The notes under the pieces were generated by a model, which saw only the letters and a list, made by a program, of their open reading frames with translations, searched no databases and was not told the origin of the DNA. The translations under genes and the position numbers were made by a program. Positions 9,501 to 18,059 of a stretch of DNA of 64,000 bases are shown here, piece after piece (the stretch's first letter is position 1; each line of letters begins with the position of its first letter). This DNA comes from Dyadobacter sp. MSC1_007 (GTDB lineage: Bacteria > Bacteroidota > Bacteroidia > Cytophagales > Spirosomataceae), in assembly GCF_023667495.1 (NCBI RefSeq), contig NZ_JAMOZL010000003.1, positions 1 to 64,000 on the forward strand, given 5' to 3'.

Positions 9501-10590
9501 ATTCCATTACGGCTCACTTGGTGATAGGGGTTTTGGAACATCGGTATCCGGCGCAGGGGATATCAACGGCGATGGTTACAGCGACCTGATTGTGGGTTCG
9601 CCCGGCTTCCATTCCTCGGCGGGCCGTTTTACTATTATCCCGGGTAATTACCCCGGGGCGAACGGCCCCGGCACCGTTACCGGTTGGGCACTAATAGGCG
9701 GCGCTGCAATGGATCAAATGGGCGCTTCGGTATCCGGCGCGGGAGATGTGAACGGCGACGGGTTTTCGGATTTTATTGTCGGTACACCCGGATACGACGT
9801 GCCGGCCGCTCAGGATGCCGGCCGCATTCGCACCTATTTCGGCGGGGGAGAATTCTCCACGCAGAATGAAGATTTCATTGCGAGACGGGCTAACCTTACC
9901 CTTTACAATGCCGGCACATCTACGCCCTACGCGCCAGCGCTCCCCGGTCAGGATACAGAAACGACCTTCGATATCAAACTCATTTTCCAATCCTTTCTGG
10001 GAAGGACCAAGGCCAAGGTTGTTTGGGAAACCAAAGTGCCTTCACAACCTTTCTCAAAGATTGGCAATACATCCATTGCCAACAGCGTGCAGTATACCGG
10101 ATCAATGCCGGCCTATGAGGATCTGGGGCCCGTGGGTATGTCAGAAAAGAAATTTATCGTGCCGGTAACCAAACTTTCGCCGGGCACGAAAGTAAGGGCC
10201 AGGGTGAAATTCGACCCAGCGCTCGCATTAACCGGCCAGATGTACGGCCCGTGGCGTTACCCGTCTGCATTGGTGTCGGGGAAAAGCGTCTCTCCGCCAC
10301 CACAGGAAATCGTTTCTAACCTGCGCATGTCTGCCGAAATAGCGGAAAAGGTTGAAGAAAGTGTTTCTATTTATCCGAACCCCGCGAGTGAGCGACTGTT
10401 CATCCGTTCTAATTCTCAGAACGCGATCACCGGTATCAAATTGATAACAGCCAGCGGAATGGCGGTTTACAGTGCTGGTAAAGCGCAGACAGAAATCGAT
10501 CTGAAAGGCGTGGCTCCGGGTATGTACGTGCTCGTGACAAAGCACGCCGACGGTTCCGAGTTGTCACATAAAGTCGCGATCAGGAAGTAA
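6520..10590 (+). CDS. FG-GAP repeat surface protein with T9SS sorting domain
   Basis: This is a 1356-aa secreted protein. A hydrophobic N terminus (MKKLYKYLFIPLFVFSIWIL) is followed by about 220 residues of unknown fold. Then come 14 FG-GAP-like repeats of type GDVNGDGYSDVIVGAP (about residues 265-1110), enough for two seven-bladed propellers, each with a calcium-loop-like DxNxDGxxD. A linker leads to a C-terminal sorting domain (VSIYPNPASERLFIRSNS to the end, SHKVAIRK), the type A T9SS signal for export and cell-surface attachment. The ATG at 6520 is preferred over an upstream in-frame TTG at 6514. Ligand and role are unknown; integrin-like adhesion is only an analogy. Confidence 0.9.
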   Translation: MKKLYKYLFIPLFVFSIWILQKDNKTFSPGKTSNKLSQTTKSNNNTLLPDSAAIRNIRKVIANREYHISYDDQTHSFQSPNRKQNLRATYEPGALTIRKRIDSTDSGFTIKLLNEGVFADEKLIYAVAPESAITHSENKILIDHGHFSEEFINSEEGIRQNFIVEQAPEGVKSLEVKLAVSGATVRDMGQNELHFITGAEGDLSNKLVYNGLKCWDAEGKILDATLAYANDRIEIKVGVENASFPVTIDPLTNSIADHANKILEIHQTSAWMGYAVSSAGDVNGDGYSDVIVGAPKYDNGQTDEGAAFVFPGSAAGISLAAKVLQSNQVNAQMGTSVSSAGDVNKDGYSDILIGAPYHDGGQTDEGAVFVYLGSQAGISETPSKSLEINQTGANFGISVAMAGDVNGDGHSDILVGAHQYDNGQLNEGAAFLFYGNTASVSLAAVALEANQAGAMMGYAVSSAGDVTGDGFTDVMVGARLYSNGQAYEGAVFIYRGSAAGLVTANPYRLESDQIDARFGHSIAPAGDVNGDQVADIIVGAYLYDAAQVNQGAAFLYFGTSNPQEPVYRKAILIPLQQREAQFGWTVAAAGDVNGDGFSDFMVGARYYDSEKLNEGGVFIYYGDLSREYNGSDIMITGHQGNAWMGSALAPAGDVNGDGYSDLIIGAYAYDNGQTDEGTALIYHGGGLTGNESAGTWLYDSVASRRFGSVVADAGDINGDGFDDVLISAPGTDAAATGRTCIVYGSPYGIHEAWFSEKMTIPFGRTVAGAGDINGDGYADIIIGNPNYTNSGNGGEARIYYGSSVGLNTINYVTLTEPSNGSLFGAAVSSATDLNGDHYADIVIGAPKYKVNNEVRGAAFVYYGAPTGLITTPKILPGKSINASMGAAVAGLGDTNGDGFDDLIVGAPTTNTPAVEAGAAWVYYGSANGVDNSTTFLKTDYGYTHFGTSVAAAGDVNGDGFSDAVVGIPGWEISKSGAIAVYLGQPAGLQETYKQFHYGSLGDRGFGTSVSGAGDINGDGYSDLIVGSPGFHSSAGRFTIIPGNYPGANGPGTVTGWALIGGAAMDQMGASVSGAGDVNGDGFSDFIVGTPGYDVPAAQDAGRIRTYFGGGEFSTQNEDFIARRANLTLYNAGTSTPYAPALPGQDTETTFDIKLIFQSFLGRTKAKVVWETKVPSQPFSKIGNTSIANSVQYTGSMPAYEDLGPVGMSEKKFIVPVTKLSPGTKVRARVKFDPALALTGQMYGPWRYPSALVSGKSVSPPPQEIVSNLRMSAEIAEKVEESVSIYPNPASERLFIRSNSQNAITGIKLITASGMAVYSAGKAQTEIDLKGVAPGMYVLVTKHADGSELSHKVAIRK

Positions 10591-10610
10591 AAGCCACGAT
10601 CTCATATCAA

Positions 10611-10655
10611 TCAATAAAACGAGGCTGCCTCCAAAAGGCAGCCTCGTTTTATTGA
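10611..10655 (+). terminator. Strong bidirectional terminator
   Basis: Stem AACGAGGCTGCCT / AGGCAGCCTCGTT around a CCAAA loop, flanked by A-rich and T-rich sides, ends the FG-GAP gene. It can also stop transcription from the right. Confidence 0.9.
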
Positions 10656-10690
10656 CAGCCGTGACCGATCATGACCAACAAAAATCCCAT

Positions 10691-10774
10691 CAATCTGAAA
10701 GTGCTTGGGAAGGACTTAAAGAAATGGGTCAGAATGCATAGGTAGTTGAAGACTGTTGGTGACAGTCCTTTTTT
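10691..10774 (+). repeat. Cassette remnant (small-ORF 3' end plus terminator)
   Basis: This matches the final ~65 bp of the small ORF at 40079-40366 (ATCTGAAAGTGCTTGGGAAG, then AATGGGTCAGAA) and its terminator, GACTGT-TGGTG-ACAGTC plus T-run (10751-10774). One T is missing in the GCTTTGGG stretch, so the frame is dead. It lies against the 3' end of the methyltransferase gene, which it might serve as a terminator only if read the other way, where no T-run exists. Confidence 0.8.
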
Positions 10775-10779
10775 GTAGC

Positions 10780-11385
10780 TTAAAGCCTAACCGCATGATA
10801 ATAATGATTCTCCCCCTCATCCTCAAATTCCTCAATAAGCGAAAGCCCCGATGCAGCTAGCAGTTCTTTGTATCGCTCCGCTCCAAGCGATATCGATTCT
10901 ATTGCTGTAATGGCATCTTTCCACTTCATTTTGTGAGAGGGTGCCGTAAATAAAAGCTTCCCGCCGGTGGACAGCGCATTGGCCATTTTTTGAATCACAA
11001 CTTCCTGTGTTTCTTCCGGTAAAAGGAAAATTAGTCCCCAGGAAATGATGGCGTCGAACTGCCGGTTGAAAAATGAGGAATCTTCTGCGGCTTCGCAGGC
11101 GACGGGACTATCTGGGAAATTCTGCTTGAAGATTTGAACCATCGAAGGTGATGCATCAATCCCATAAACGGTGAAACCTGCCTCTACCAATGCCTTCGAA
11201 ATCGGGTCGCCTGCACCACAACCTACATCCAGAACGGTCGCATTTGGAAGTAGTGAACTTGCCCAGAGCCGAACTGATGACGCACCGACGCCATCGATGC
11301 CTTTTGAGCGACAGCGAATGAATGTCGCCGCGTGGTCCTCGTATCCGTTTGATTTGTCAGTTCTGAAAGTCAGCATTCGACTCAT
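10780..11385 (-). CDS. Class I SAM-dependent methyltransferase
   Basis: This 201-aa protein has a Rossmann methyltransferase fold: motif I VLDVGCGAGDPISKAL (about residues 55-70), an acidic residue after strand 2 (VYGIDASPSM), FDAIISWGLIFLLP for motif IV/post-II, and GGKLLFTAPSHKMKW. Size and motifs fit small-molecule methyltransferases (Methyltransf_11/25 type); the substrate cannot be inferred. It probably shares a transcript with the isochorismatase-like gene upstream (20 bp gap, same strand). Confidence 0.85.
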   Translation of the reverse strand: MSRMLTFRTDKSNGYEDHAATFIRCRSKGIDGVGASSVRLWASSLLPNATVLDVGCGAGDPISKALVEAGFTVYGIDASPSMVQIFKQNFPDSPVACEAAEDSSFFNRQFDAIISWGLIFLLPEETQEVVIQKMANALSTGGKLLFTAPSHKMKWKDAITAIESISLGAERYKELLAASGLSLIEEFEDEGENHYYHAVRL

Positions 11386-11405
11386 GATAATGATTGTTTG
11401 ATTTT

Positions 11406-11957
11406 CTACTCACCCAATGTCATAACACTTTCATAAGGCCTGACCTCAATTTTCCCCTTCGTTGGTGTCATGTTTTTCCAGACCCAATTATAATGGTTGA
11501 TGACCTGTTTTGCTTCCATGAACGGGCGGTTTGCTGTTGTATGGCAGTCTTCTACCACCAAAATATTAAAGTCTTTTACAAGCGCTGATTGAATTGTAGA
11601 TTCTACACAGAAGTCTGTTGCACAGCCGGTTATCACAAGTTCGTTTACATTAAGCCCTTTCAACTTAGCGTAGAAGCTGGTATTGTAAAAGACGTCATTT
11701 GCGAATTTCTCAACCATCATATCGTTTTCACGAACCTCTAACTCATCCAGTAATTCCCAATCGTGAGTATTGGGAATGAACTCGCCCAATGCGCTTCCAT
11801 TGTGCTGCACAAATGCGACAAGCCATGAATTTCTCCGGAACATAGTAGCAAGCGAGTTGATTTTCTTGACAACCGAATCCGTTTCATACCGCGGTGTTTC
11901 AGGCGTAAATGAGCCCTTTTGCATATCAATTATCAGAAGGCATTTTTGTGATTTCAT
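11406..11957 (-). CDS. Isochorismatase-family cysteine hydrolase
   Basis: This 183-aa protein shows the full catalytic triad of the family: Asp11 (LLIIDMQKG), Lys84 (MVEKFANDVF) and Cys117 (ITGCATDFCVESTI). Members hydrolyse amide or ether bonds in small molecules such as nicotinamide or isochorismate. No PncA metal motif is evident, so it is probably not nicotinamidase; the substrate is unknown. It is cytoplasmic, without a signal. The methyltransferase gene follows 20 bp downstream, suggesting co-transcription. Confidence 0.88.
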   Translation of the reverse strand: MKSQKCLLIIDMQKGSFTPETPRYETDSVVKKINSLATMFRRNSWLVAFVQHNGSALGEFIPNTHDWELLDELEVRENDMMVEKFANDVFYNTSFYAKLKGLNVNELVITGCATDFCVESTIQSALVKDFNILVVEDCHTTANRPFMEAKQVINHYNWVWKNMTPTKGKIEVRPYESVMTLGE

Positions 11958-12244
11958 CGATCTAAGATAATAGACTTCGACTGGTCGTTAAAACGTAATC
12001 GCAGGAAGATTTAAACTAAACCGCCAACGAAGAGAAATGGCAAACGCAGGCCAGCCTCAATCGGATCCATTTATCGGATATTTTCATGGCATTGTTGTCT
12101 TGAAATACCAATTCGCTAACCGATAAGGGTATTTGGCAGTGGCTCTGAAGCCGCTCCAAGCCAGAGTTTCTAAGAACGTACAACGAAACATGTTAAACGG
12201 GTGTCGTTAGTTGATATTAATAATAACTGCAAATCAGGTCGGCT

Positions 12245-12472
12245 ATGGATTTTAAGATGCGCTATTTATCCTTAATGTTACTGGTTAGTTGTAACCAAAA
12301 AAATCCGGGTGTAGAGTGCTCGGAGAAACCAAGAGACAGTTCCGGTTGCTATACAAATTATGACCCGGTCTGTGGTTGTAATGGAAAGACTTATAGCAAC
12401 GACTGTGAAGCCCGTGCTCACGGAATAACTGCTTTTACTATCGGTGAATGTGAAAAAAAGTCCCGTAAATGA
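12245..12472 (+). CDS. Kazal-type protease inhibitor domain lipoprotein
   Basis: A short protein (75 aa, or 71 from the ATG at 12257, MRYLSLMLLVSCNQKN) has a lipoprotein signal with Cys in LVSC. The mature part has six cysteines in Kazal order, with CYTNYDPVCGCNGKTYSNDC and then EARAHGITAFTIGEC. Kazal domains inhibit serine proteases by a substrate-like loop; in Bacteroidota, single-domain Kazal lipoproteins are common and their targets mostly unknown. The 287 bp upstream (11958-12244) show no gene. Confidence 0.88.
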   Translation: MDFKMRYLSLMLLVSCNQKNPGVECSEKPRDSSGCYTNYDPVCGCNGKTYSNDCEARAHGITAFTIGECEKKSRK

Positions 12473-12581
12473 TGCTCATTTCGAAGAGTGGGTGCATTTG
12501 GAATTAACGGATATTGCTCATTTCATGAACCAGAGGCATTCGAAGGCCATCCTTGTCACCGCTTTTGTAGAAAGGCGGCAC

Positions 12582-13028
12582 CTAATTATACAATGCTTTG
12601 AAAAGGCGTCGGCCCAATAACCAACCAGCGAGTAAGATAAATGCGATTAACTTTCCAGGCAGTAAAAGAACCTGTAAAAGCAGCAGCAACCGATTGAAAT
12701 CGTCTGATATACGGAAAGGGTTGTCAATCAATCCACCCGCCCAGCCCATATTTGTACTTTCCGGCGTTGAGTTAAAAAAATGGCTCGTCACTACGTATGC
12801 AGCGAAACAGCACAACCTTACTATGACGGGACCAGCACCATCATGAGACCGGTTATGAAAAACCCAGTAAAAGCCAATACCCGCCAGTAGCAAACCTATC
12901 AGGGTAGCGGAGTAAATCAGCCATTTTTTTGGGCGCTTACCACGATCATCCGGATCTTCCTGATTTACTTCCAATTTACCAACAGGACCGGGGTTGGCAG
13001 ATTCGAAAAGCCATTCAATCAAGCTCAT
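12582..13028 (-). CDS. Hypothetical membrane protein
   Basis: The preferred start gives MSLIEWLFESANPGPVGKLE (148 aa); the frame stays open to 13106 with a less likely start. After a charged stretch (EDPDDRGKRPKK) come about three hydrophobic spans: WLIYSATLIGLLLAGIGFYW, VIVRLCCFAAYVV and LLLLLQVLLLPGKLIAFILL. The C terminus is basic (GRRLFKALYN). I do not recognise the family. It stands alone on its strand. Confidence 0.6.
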   Translation of the reverse strand: MSLIEWLFESANPGPVGKLEVNQEDPDDRGKRPKKWLIYSATLIGLLLAGIGFYWVFHNRSHDGAGPVIVRLCCFAAYVVTSHFFNSTPESTNMGWAGGLIDNPFRISDDFNRLLLLLQVLLLPGKLIAFILLAGWLLGRRLFKALYN

Positions 13029-13414
13029 ATAACATTTCTGATTCGTGTTTCCAAGGCTAGCTTTGGTAAACAAGCTGCTTGTTCCCGTTTGAGTAATTTG
13101 ATTCAAAATATCAGTTTTTTTCTCAGCCCTATACCTTCATTTCTTAAATGGTTGTAAACTCATTTAATGGGCCGTTGGTGCGTGATGAACTCTACTCTAA
13201 CGGATTGTGTGTTCTTCAGAATGGACTCGTTTTGTCAGACTACTTCCTAATCAGTAAATCCGAATCATTGGTGTATTCAATCGCATGTTTAAAAATGACC
13301 TTTTACAGTAGATCGCACAATGATGTGCAAAAGCATATCATTGATGAGCGCTGATCAGTAACAATGTGGCTTCTATCTCTTTCAAAGGTATCTTTAATGC
13401 TTCAGGTATATCTG
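13029..13414. other. Intergenic, no convincing gene
   Basis: About 390 bp. A 68-codon frame at 13148-13354 lacks any family pattern and is rejected. I see no hairpin or repeat of note. Confidence 0.5.
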
Positions 13415-15004
13415 ATGAAACCATATTTTAAGATTTTCGTCATTCTGACAGCTGGTATATTGATTGTCCTTGTTGGCTGTAAAAAATCGGATGATCAAAT
13501 TACTCCTGATCCCAATCTGCCGAAAGTCATTACCCATCCGTTCTCTGACCTTACTCCCTATTCCGTCAAACTTAGCGGGGCAGTCACAGCCCAGGGAGCT
13601 TCTGCGGTCAGCGAGTCTGGATTTTTGTTGGACACTATTCCGTTACCGACGATCGAGAGAAATGCCAACAAGTTTGTGAGGGACCGGAATGCCAACGGCG
13701 AAATGTCACTCACGATAACGAATATTTCCGGTAATCATACGATCTACATTCGTGCCTATGCTGTCAACGCGCATGGGACAGGCTACGGTAATGAAGTGAG
13801 CTTTAAAAGTTTACCTGAAAAATCATTCCCCGGAATGATGAAATTATCCACTCAGGATGAAGTGATTGATGTAGGGAAAAACCACTTTACACATATTGGT
13901 CAGCTTGAAATCACGGGTTCGGTGACCGATCTTTCGCCCTTGCAGGATCTTGCTTCCATTGGCGGAGCATTGTATATCCGAAACACAACAAACCTTAAGA
14001 GCCTCAAAGGGCTTGACAACCTCGAAGCCGCCAATGCAACCGGTTTGTTTCATGGCATGTATATAGAAAACAATGCAAAGCTTCAGACCTTGAAAGGTCT
14101 GGACAAAATGGCAGCCGCCCGAGGGGAGCTATATATCCGAGATAATGACGAACTGGAAAGCCTTGACGGGTTAGGCAGCCTTACTTATATTCATTTCGGT
14201 GATTTTATGATCGAAGGATGCGCAAAGCTTCGTAGTTTGAGAGGATTAGAGAAGTTCACCTGGTTAAATGGTGATTTGATCCTGATAAATAATCCCGTTT
14301 TGAACGACATAAGAGCGCTGGGCAACCTTAGTACCTTGACCGACGTTCTGAAAATATTCGGCAATCCTGCACTACAAAACTTAGACGGGTTGGAATCTCT
14401 CCGTAAGGTCGAATCCCTGTACCTTGAAGACCTCCCTCTATTATCCGATTTGAACGGATTGAGTAATCTGGATAGCATCACCAGAGGATTGTCCATTACT
14501 AACCTGCGCACGTTGAAAAGTCTCGTATCCTTTTCCAAAACGTCCCATATCGGCTACATGACCATTTCCGAATGCCCTTCGATGGAGACATTGGCAGAAG
14601 GGGCGATCTTTAAGAGCGTCGGTGGAGCCACTTTTAGAAGTACAGGTTTAACTACGCTGAATGGTCTGCAAAACATGACAAGTGCACGGACAATTGAAAT
14701 TTACAACAATGCAAAGCTGACAGACTTGCGGGGGCTCAATGGTCTTGAGTCTATGCGAGGAGAAAGCTATTCATTACTAATCCATACGAATAAAAACCTC
14801 ACCAGCCTTGCCGGTCTCGAAAATCTGAAACGTGGCGAATCCCCGAGTAACACCGGCAGCGTACAATTAATTGACAATTCAGTGCTAGCCAACTATTGCG
14901 GACTGAAGCCATTACTGGCCTCCAACTGGCCTGGGTTTTTCTATGTAGCGGGGAATTTAGCCAATCCTGAAAGATCCGAGATCGTGAACAAATGCGACAA
15001 ATGA
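13415..15004 (+). CDS. Leucine-rich/receptor-L-like repeat lipoprotein
   Basis: Start at 13415 gives a lipoprotein signal (MKPYFKIFVILTAGILIVLV, then GCKKSDD), 529 aa in all. Residues ~35-125 look like a fibronectin-type strand domain (VITHPFSDLTPYSVKLSGAV, ending YIRAYAVNAHGTGYGNEV), common in Bacteroidota lipoproteins. The rest is built of irregular LRR-like units with L-xx-LxGL-xxL patterns (LKSLKGLDNL, LQTLKGLDKM, LESLDGLGSL, LTSLAGLENL), resembling receptor L domains. It is probably anchored at the cell surface and binds an unknown partner. An upstream in-frame ATG at 13364 would bury the signal peptide. Confidence 0.82.
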   Translation: MKPYFKIFVILTAGILIVLVGCKKSDDQITPDPNLPKVITHPFSDLTPYSVKLSGAVTAQGASAVSESGFLLDTIPLPTIERNANKFVRDRNANGEMSLTITNISGNHTIYIRAYAVNAHGTGYGNEVSFKSLPEKSFPGMMKLSTQDEVIDVGKNHFTHIGQLEITGSVTDLSPLQDLASIGGALYIRNTTNLKSLKGLDNLEAANATGLFHGMYIENNAKLQTLKGLDKMAAARGELYIRDNDELESLDGLGSLTYIHFGDFMIEGCAKLRSLRGLEKFTWLNGDLILINNPVLNDIRALGNLSTLTDVLKIFGNPALQNLDGLESLRKVESLYLEDLPLLSDLNGLSNLDSITRGLSITNLRTLKSLVSFSKTSHIGYMTISECPSMETLAEGAIFKSVGGATFRSTGLTTLNGLQNMTSARTIEIYNNAKLTDLRGLNGLESMRGESYSLLIHTNKNLTSLAGLENLKRGESPSNTGSVQLIDNSVLANYCGLKPLLASNWPGFFYVAGNLANPERSEIVNKCDK

Positions 15005-15143
15005 AACCCTAAACGGCCTATGATGATTTTCATGGTCTCTAAATTTGCTCATAGGAATAAACCTTTGCGAAAAAAAAAAGCGTTTGGGTAAAGTCTTTAT
15101 GTAAAACAGGCCAATAGGATTGCGACATAACTAATAAAGTTAC

Positions 15144-16262
15144 CTATTCCTGGGCGCCGCTTATTCCGGAGTGGTACACTTTCCCGCTCTTCATTACCAC
15201 ACAGGGGGAAGAAACAGTGCTATTAGTTGAGTTATAAGAAGACCACTTTCTGACGCCAGTAGTAGCATCAAGTGTATAAAGGACTAGTCCAGGAAAGCTA
15301 CAAGTATATACTAGACCACCGGCGACAGTTGGGCTTGAATAGATATTGCCGAACATCCAGTAATCCCATTTTTTCAATCCGGTGGCCACGTCCACTGCGT
15401 TCAACTTATCATCATCTATGGTGCCGAAGTACACGATCCCATCACGGACGGTAGGGCTGGTTACGCTGTTATAGGTGTTATATTCCCATTTCTTCGAACC
15501 GGTGGCTGCATCCAGGGCGTACAACTTCCGGCTGCGGGACAGCGCATACACCACACCATTTGCGACTGTCGGGGACGAAGAAATACCGAAGCCTTCCAGA
15601 GCGTCCCATTTTTTTACCCCGGTAGCTGCATCAATTGCAAAGAGCTTTTTATCATCTCCCGTATAGACCAGCCCGTTGGCAAATGTAGGGTTAATGCCAA
15701 AACTGAAACTCGAGGCCATCGCAAACTCCCATTTTTTCGTGCCGGTAGCCGCATTAAGTGCGTATAATTTTTGGTCATCACTTCCCACGTACACCACGCC
15801 GTTCACAGTCATTGGACTTGAAGAAACTGGTCCACCGGTGAGAAACTCCCATTTTTTCGTACCGGTAACTGCATCAAGTGCGTATAGCTTTCCATCTCGG
15901 CTTCCGATATACACCGTCCCACTGGTCACCATCGGGCTAGAATAAACTTCGCCATTAGTAGGGAATTCCCATTTTTTTGTCCCGGTAGCAGCATCAAACG
16001 CGTGTAGCTTTTTATCATTACTTCCCACGTACACTATACCATTTGCAACGGAGGGACTGGAATGAATTTCCCCGCCCGTCGCCGATTCCCACTTTTTCGC
16101 TCCGGTGGCCGCATCAAGTGCGTATAAGTTATGGTCATAATTACCGACGAATACCGTTTCGGCAACATCCGGCTCGGGTTCAGGTTCGAGTGTGGTTTTC
16201 TTTTTGCAGGATGTGAAGATATTTACGAACACTAAAAGGGCAAACAGGAGAATGAACTTCAT
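15144..16262 (-). CDS. PQQ-like beta-propeller lipoprotein
   Basis: This 372-aa lipoprotein (MKFILLFALLVFVNIFTSCK) has eight repeats of the form (V)xVGSxDxKLYALDAATGxKKWE, which would make an eight-bladed propeller of the BamB/PQQ type. No catalytic residues of quinoprotein dehydrogenases are evident, so it is a binding scaffold rather than an enzyme. DNA of the repeats is similar enough (TTTTTCGTACCGGTA-type stretches) to suggest recent internal duplication. It converges with the LRR lipoprotein gene. Confidence 0.88.
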   Translation of the reverse strand: MKFILLFALLVFVNIFTSCKKKTTLEPEPEPDVAETVFVGNYDHNLYALDAATGAKKWESATGGEIHSSPSVANGIVYVGSNDKKLHAFDAATGTKKWEFPTNGEVYSSPMVTSGTVYIGSRDGKLYALDAVTGTKKWEFLTGGPVSSSPMTVNGVVYVGSDDQKLYALNAATGTKKWEFAMASSFSFGINPTFANGLVYTGDDKKLFAIDAATGVKKWDALEGFGISSSPTVANGVVYALSRSRKLYALDAATGSKKWEYNTYNSVTSPTVRDGIVYFGTIDDDKLNAVDVATGLKKWDYWMFGNIYSSPTVAGGLVYTCSFPGLVLYTLDATTGVRKWSSYNSTNSTVSSPCVVMKSGKVYHSGISGAQE

Positions 16263-16314
16263 TTTAAGTTGCTTTGAATTGGGCTTGGGTTGTAAAAGTA
16301 ATAGAAGGCAGTCG

Positions 16315-16938
16315 TTATTTGAGTAAAACGTCTGTGAGCTTGATCCGAAAAAGCCCGTTTGTGAATTGGCTCGTTTTCGGCATTTTATTCCTTAGCGGTA
16401 GTAAATCGAACTGAGTATCTTGACTGAATGAAATAGCAAAACGGCCTTCTATTATTCCAGAAGCCTTATTAAATTTTGTAATTTTGATCCATCCGGGTAT
16501 GGAACCATCGTAAATATAACGGTTAAGCACGCCGCCCGAATTTCCGAGGTAGGATAAGCTGGCATGCTCATTTTTTAGTTGGCTATTCTTGTCCAACTTC
16601 GCGATTTTAAAACGCCCCTTCTTTAAAGGAATATTGTAAATCAGCAGTCCCTGAGTTTTTGTACATTCCGGATCGATGCATCCATTGCTGGTATTTGGAT
16701 TGGGGCCACTGCCCATACCCGGATAATCAATATCGGTATACACGATCAGGTTGAATTTTTTCACATTCTCAATTTTCTCTCCTGTCTCTCTGAGCCTTAA
16801 GACCTTACCAGTTCCAAACCACACAGTGTCATTTAAAACACTAGTCACATTAAATTTGCTATCGGATGGCAATGAACGCTGCTTTGCACATCCTATACAG
16901 ACTACAAATAGGAGTACGCATTGATGTACGGCTCTCAT
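16315..16938 (-). CDS. Hypothetical lipoprotein
   Basis: This 207-aa protein has a lipobox near residue 17 (VVCIGCAKQ). The mature part is beta-rich with a central CIDPECTKTQG and a segment GRFAISFSQD that resembles domains of Bacteroidota DUF6252-like lipoproteins. That resemblance is weak and not a family call. It lies 52 bp upstream of the PQQ-propeller gene on the same strand, so co-transcription is likely. Confidence 0.7.
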   Translation of the reverse strand: MRAVHQCVLLFVVCIGCAKQRSLPSDSKFNVTSVLNDTVWFGTGKVLRLRETGEKIENVKKFNLIVYTDIDYPGMGSGPNPNTSNGCIDPECTKTQGLLIYNIPLKKGRFKIAKLDKNSQLKNEHASLSYLGNSGGVLNRYIYDGSIPGWIKITKFNKASGIIEGRFAISFSQDTQFDLLPLRNKMPKTSQFTNGLFRIKLTDVLLK

Positions 16939-17457
16939 GACATTAGTTTTTACAAAAGCGGTTCTGGAATCAATCTAACTAATAGTTATATGAAAGTTTC
17001 TTTAGTTTTCATATAGCAGCTTTTTTTTAATGTTTCTATACACAACGGATAGTTAAAGTCGAGACAGGCATTATGTTAAGTATGGGAATGACTCAAACGC
17101 TGGTTTGATGCGATGTCACCGACTTTCCCGCCTGGTTATATCGCATCTACGAGTAACTGAGGCACGCCAGTTGCGACAGAATTTTACTTAATTTATTAAA
17201 TTGCATAATAAAATAATGTTGTCAATCATGCTGATATGAGTAGCCCAAAAACAAGCGAAAACGCAGATAGTCAAGATCGAAAGGTCGCTCATGATGGTGA
17301 GCCAGGCATTCTTGGCCGATCTGCCATCGAAATCTTGCTCCATTTCTTATTATCTCTGATTAAATAAAGTCCAATAGGCAATTCTCACGAAGGACTAATA
17401 ATTCTGACCCCTTCCAATTTCGCTGTTTCATCAAGTTATTTACCGTTTTATGCATTT
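16939..17457. other. Intergenic, possible 43-aa ORF only
   Basis: About 520 bp of AT-rich sequence. The only open frame noticed is 17236-17367 (+), MSSPKTSENADSQDRKVAHD, ending in a hydrophobic AIEILLHFLLSLIK. Nothing supports it beyond being open. No clear repeat or promoter seen. Confidence 0.35.
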
Positions 17458-17685
17458 ATGAAGAGCCGGTTGCTTCTCTTTTTACTTTCCTGCCTGGTGC
17501 ACTCGTCAATTGCCCAGCAACCAGGGATTGACTCTTTGATCGAAGAACAGTTGAAGCAGCTGCACATTCCCGGTCTGGGCGCAGCTAAAATTGAACAAGG
17601 AGCAATATCCTGGACACGGTATTTCGGCTCGCAGGACATCTATTTAAAGTGGAGAAAACTCATCGATTTGCTCTATAAATCTTGA
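17458..17685 (+). pseudogene. Truncated serine hydrolase (beta-lactamase family) N terminus
   Basis: The frame starts with a signal peptide (MKSRLLLFLLSCLVHSSIAQ) and continues DSLIEEQLKQLHIPGLGAAK, the usual N terminus of class C beta-lactamase-like serine hydrolases (compare RSQMQKRGIPGLSLAIIQDG in the gene at 19256). After about 60 residues the similarity ends, well before the SxxK motif, and the frame stops at 17685. So this is a 5' fragment of a lost gene, not a functional enzyme. Confidence 0.7.
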
Positions 17686-17772
17686 CATTTATGATGGCGT
17701 GGCTTTTAAAATAGCACAAACGTTTGAAAAACGATTGATGGAATCTCCCCATTGAAGGATTCAGATTAGTTA

Positions 17773-17868
17773 AAGGCTGCTTCAAAGCATTCATCTTCCG
17801 ATTATTTAAAGCCAGCAACAAGCCACCGGCATTACATAATTGCGGTGTGCCTCATACGTCTCAAAAAT
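17773..17868 (-). pseudogene. Tyrosine recombinase fragment (cassette remnant)
   Basis: About 95 bp match the integrase remnant at roughly 39715-39812. Shared pieces are GCATTCATCTTC(C/T)GATTA, CCGGCATTA-type text, and ATTGCGG followed by TCATACG-CTCAAAAA. A 3-bp deletion and several substitutions separate them. No frame of useful length survives. The rest of 17686-18059 holds nothing I recognise. Confidence 0.65.
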
Positions 17869-18059
17869 GAGTCTACTCAGCCAGTATTGTTTTGCGGCAA
17901 TAGCGTTCCTGAGTCGAACGTTGTCGACTGTACATAAAATTAAACGGCTGATCTGTCTAACTTACCCTCTCAATTGTCCAGTTGCCGGTTAATTCGCTGT
18001 GCTTTTCTTGTCTGAACGTGTAGGTTTGAATCATCAGATCACCAATAAACCGTCAGATC

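Noticed and set aside
13148..13354. 68-codon ORF
   Set aside because: No signal, domain or conserved pattern; composition looks non-coding.
17458..17685. Complete small secreted protein
   Set aside because: It matches only the N terminus of serine hydrolases and stops before any catalytic motif, so it is treated as a fragment.
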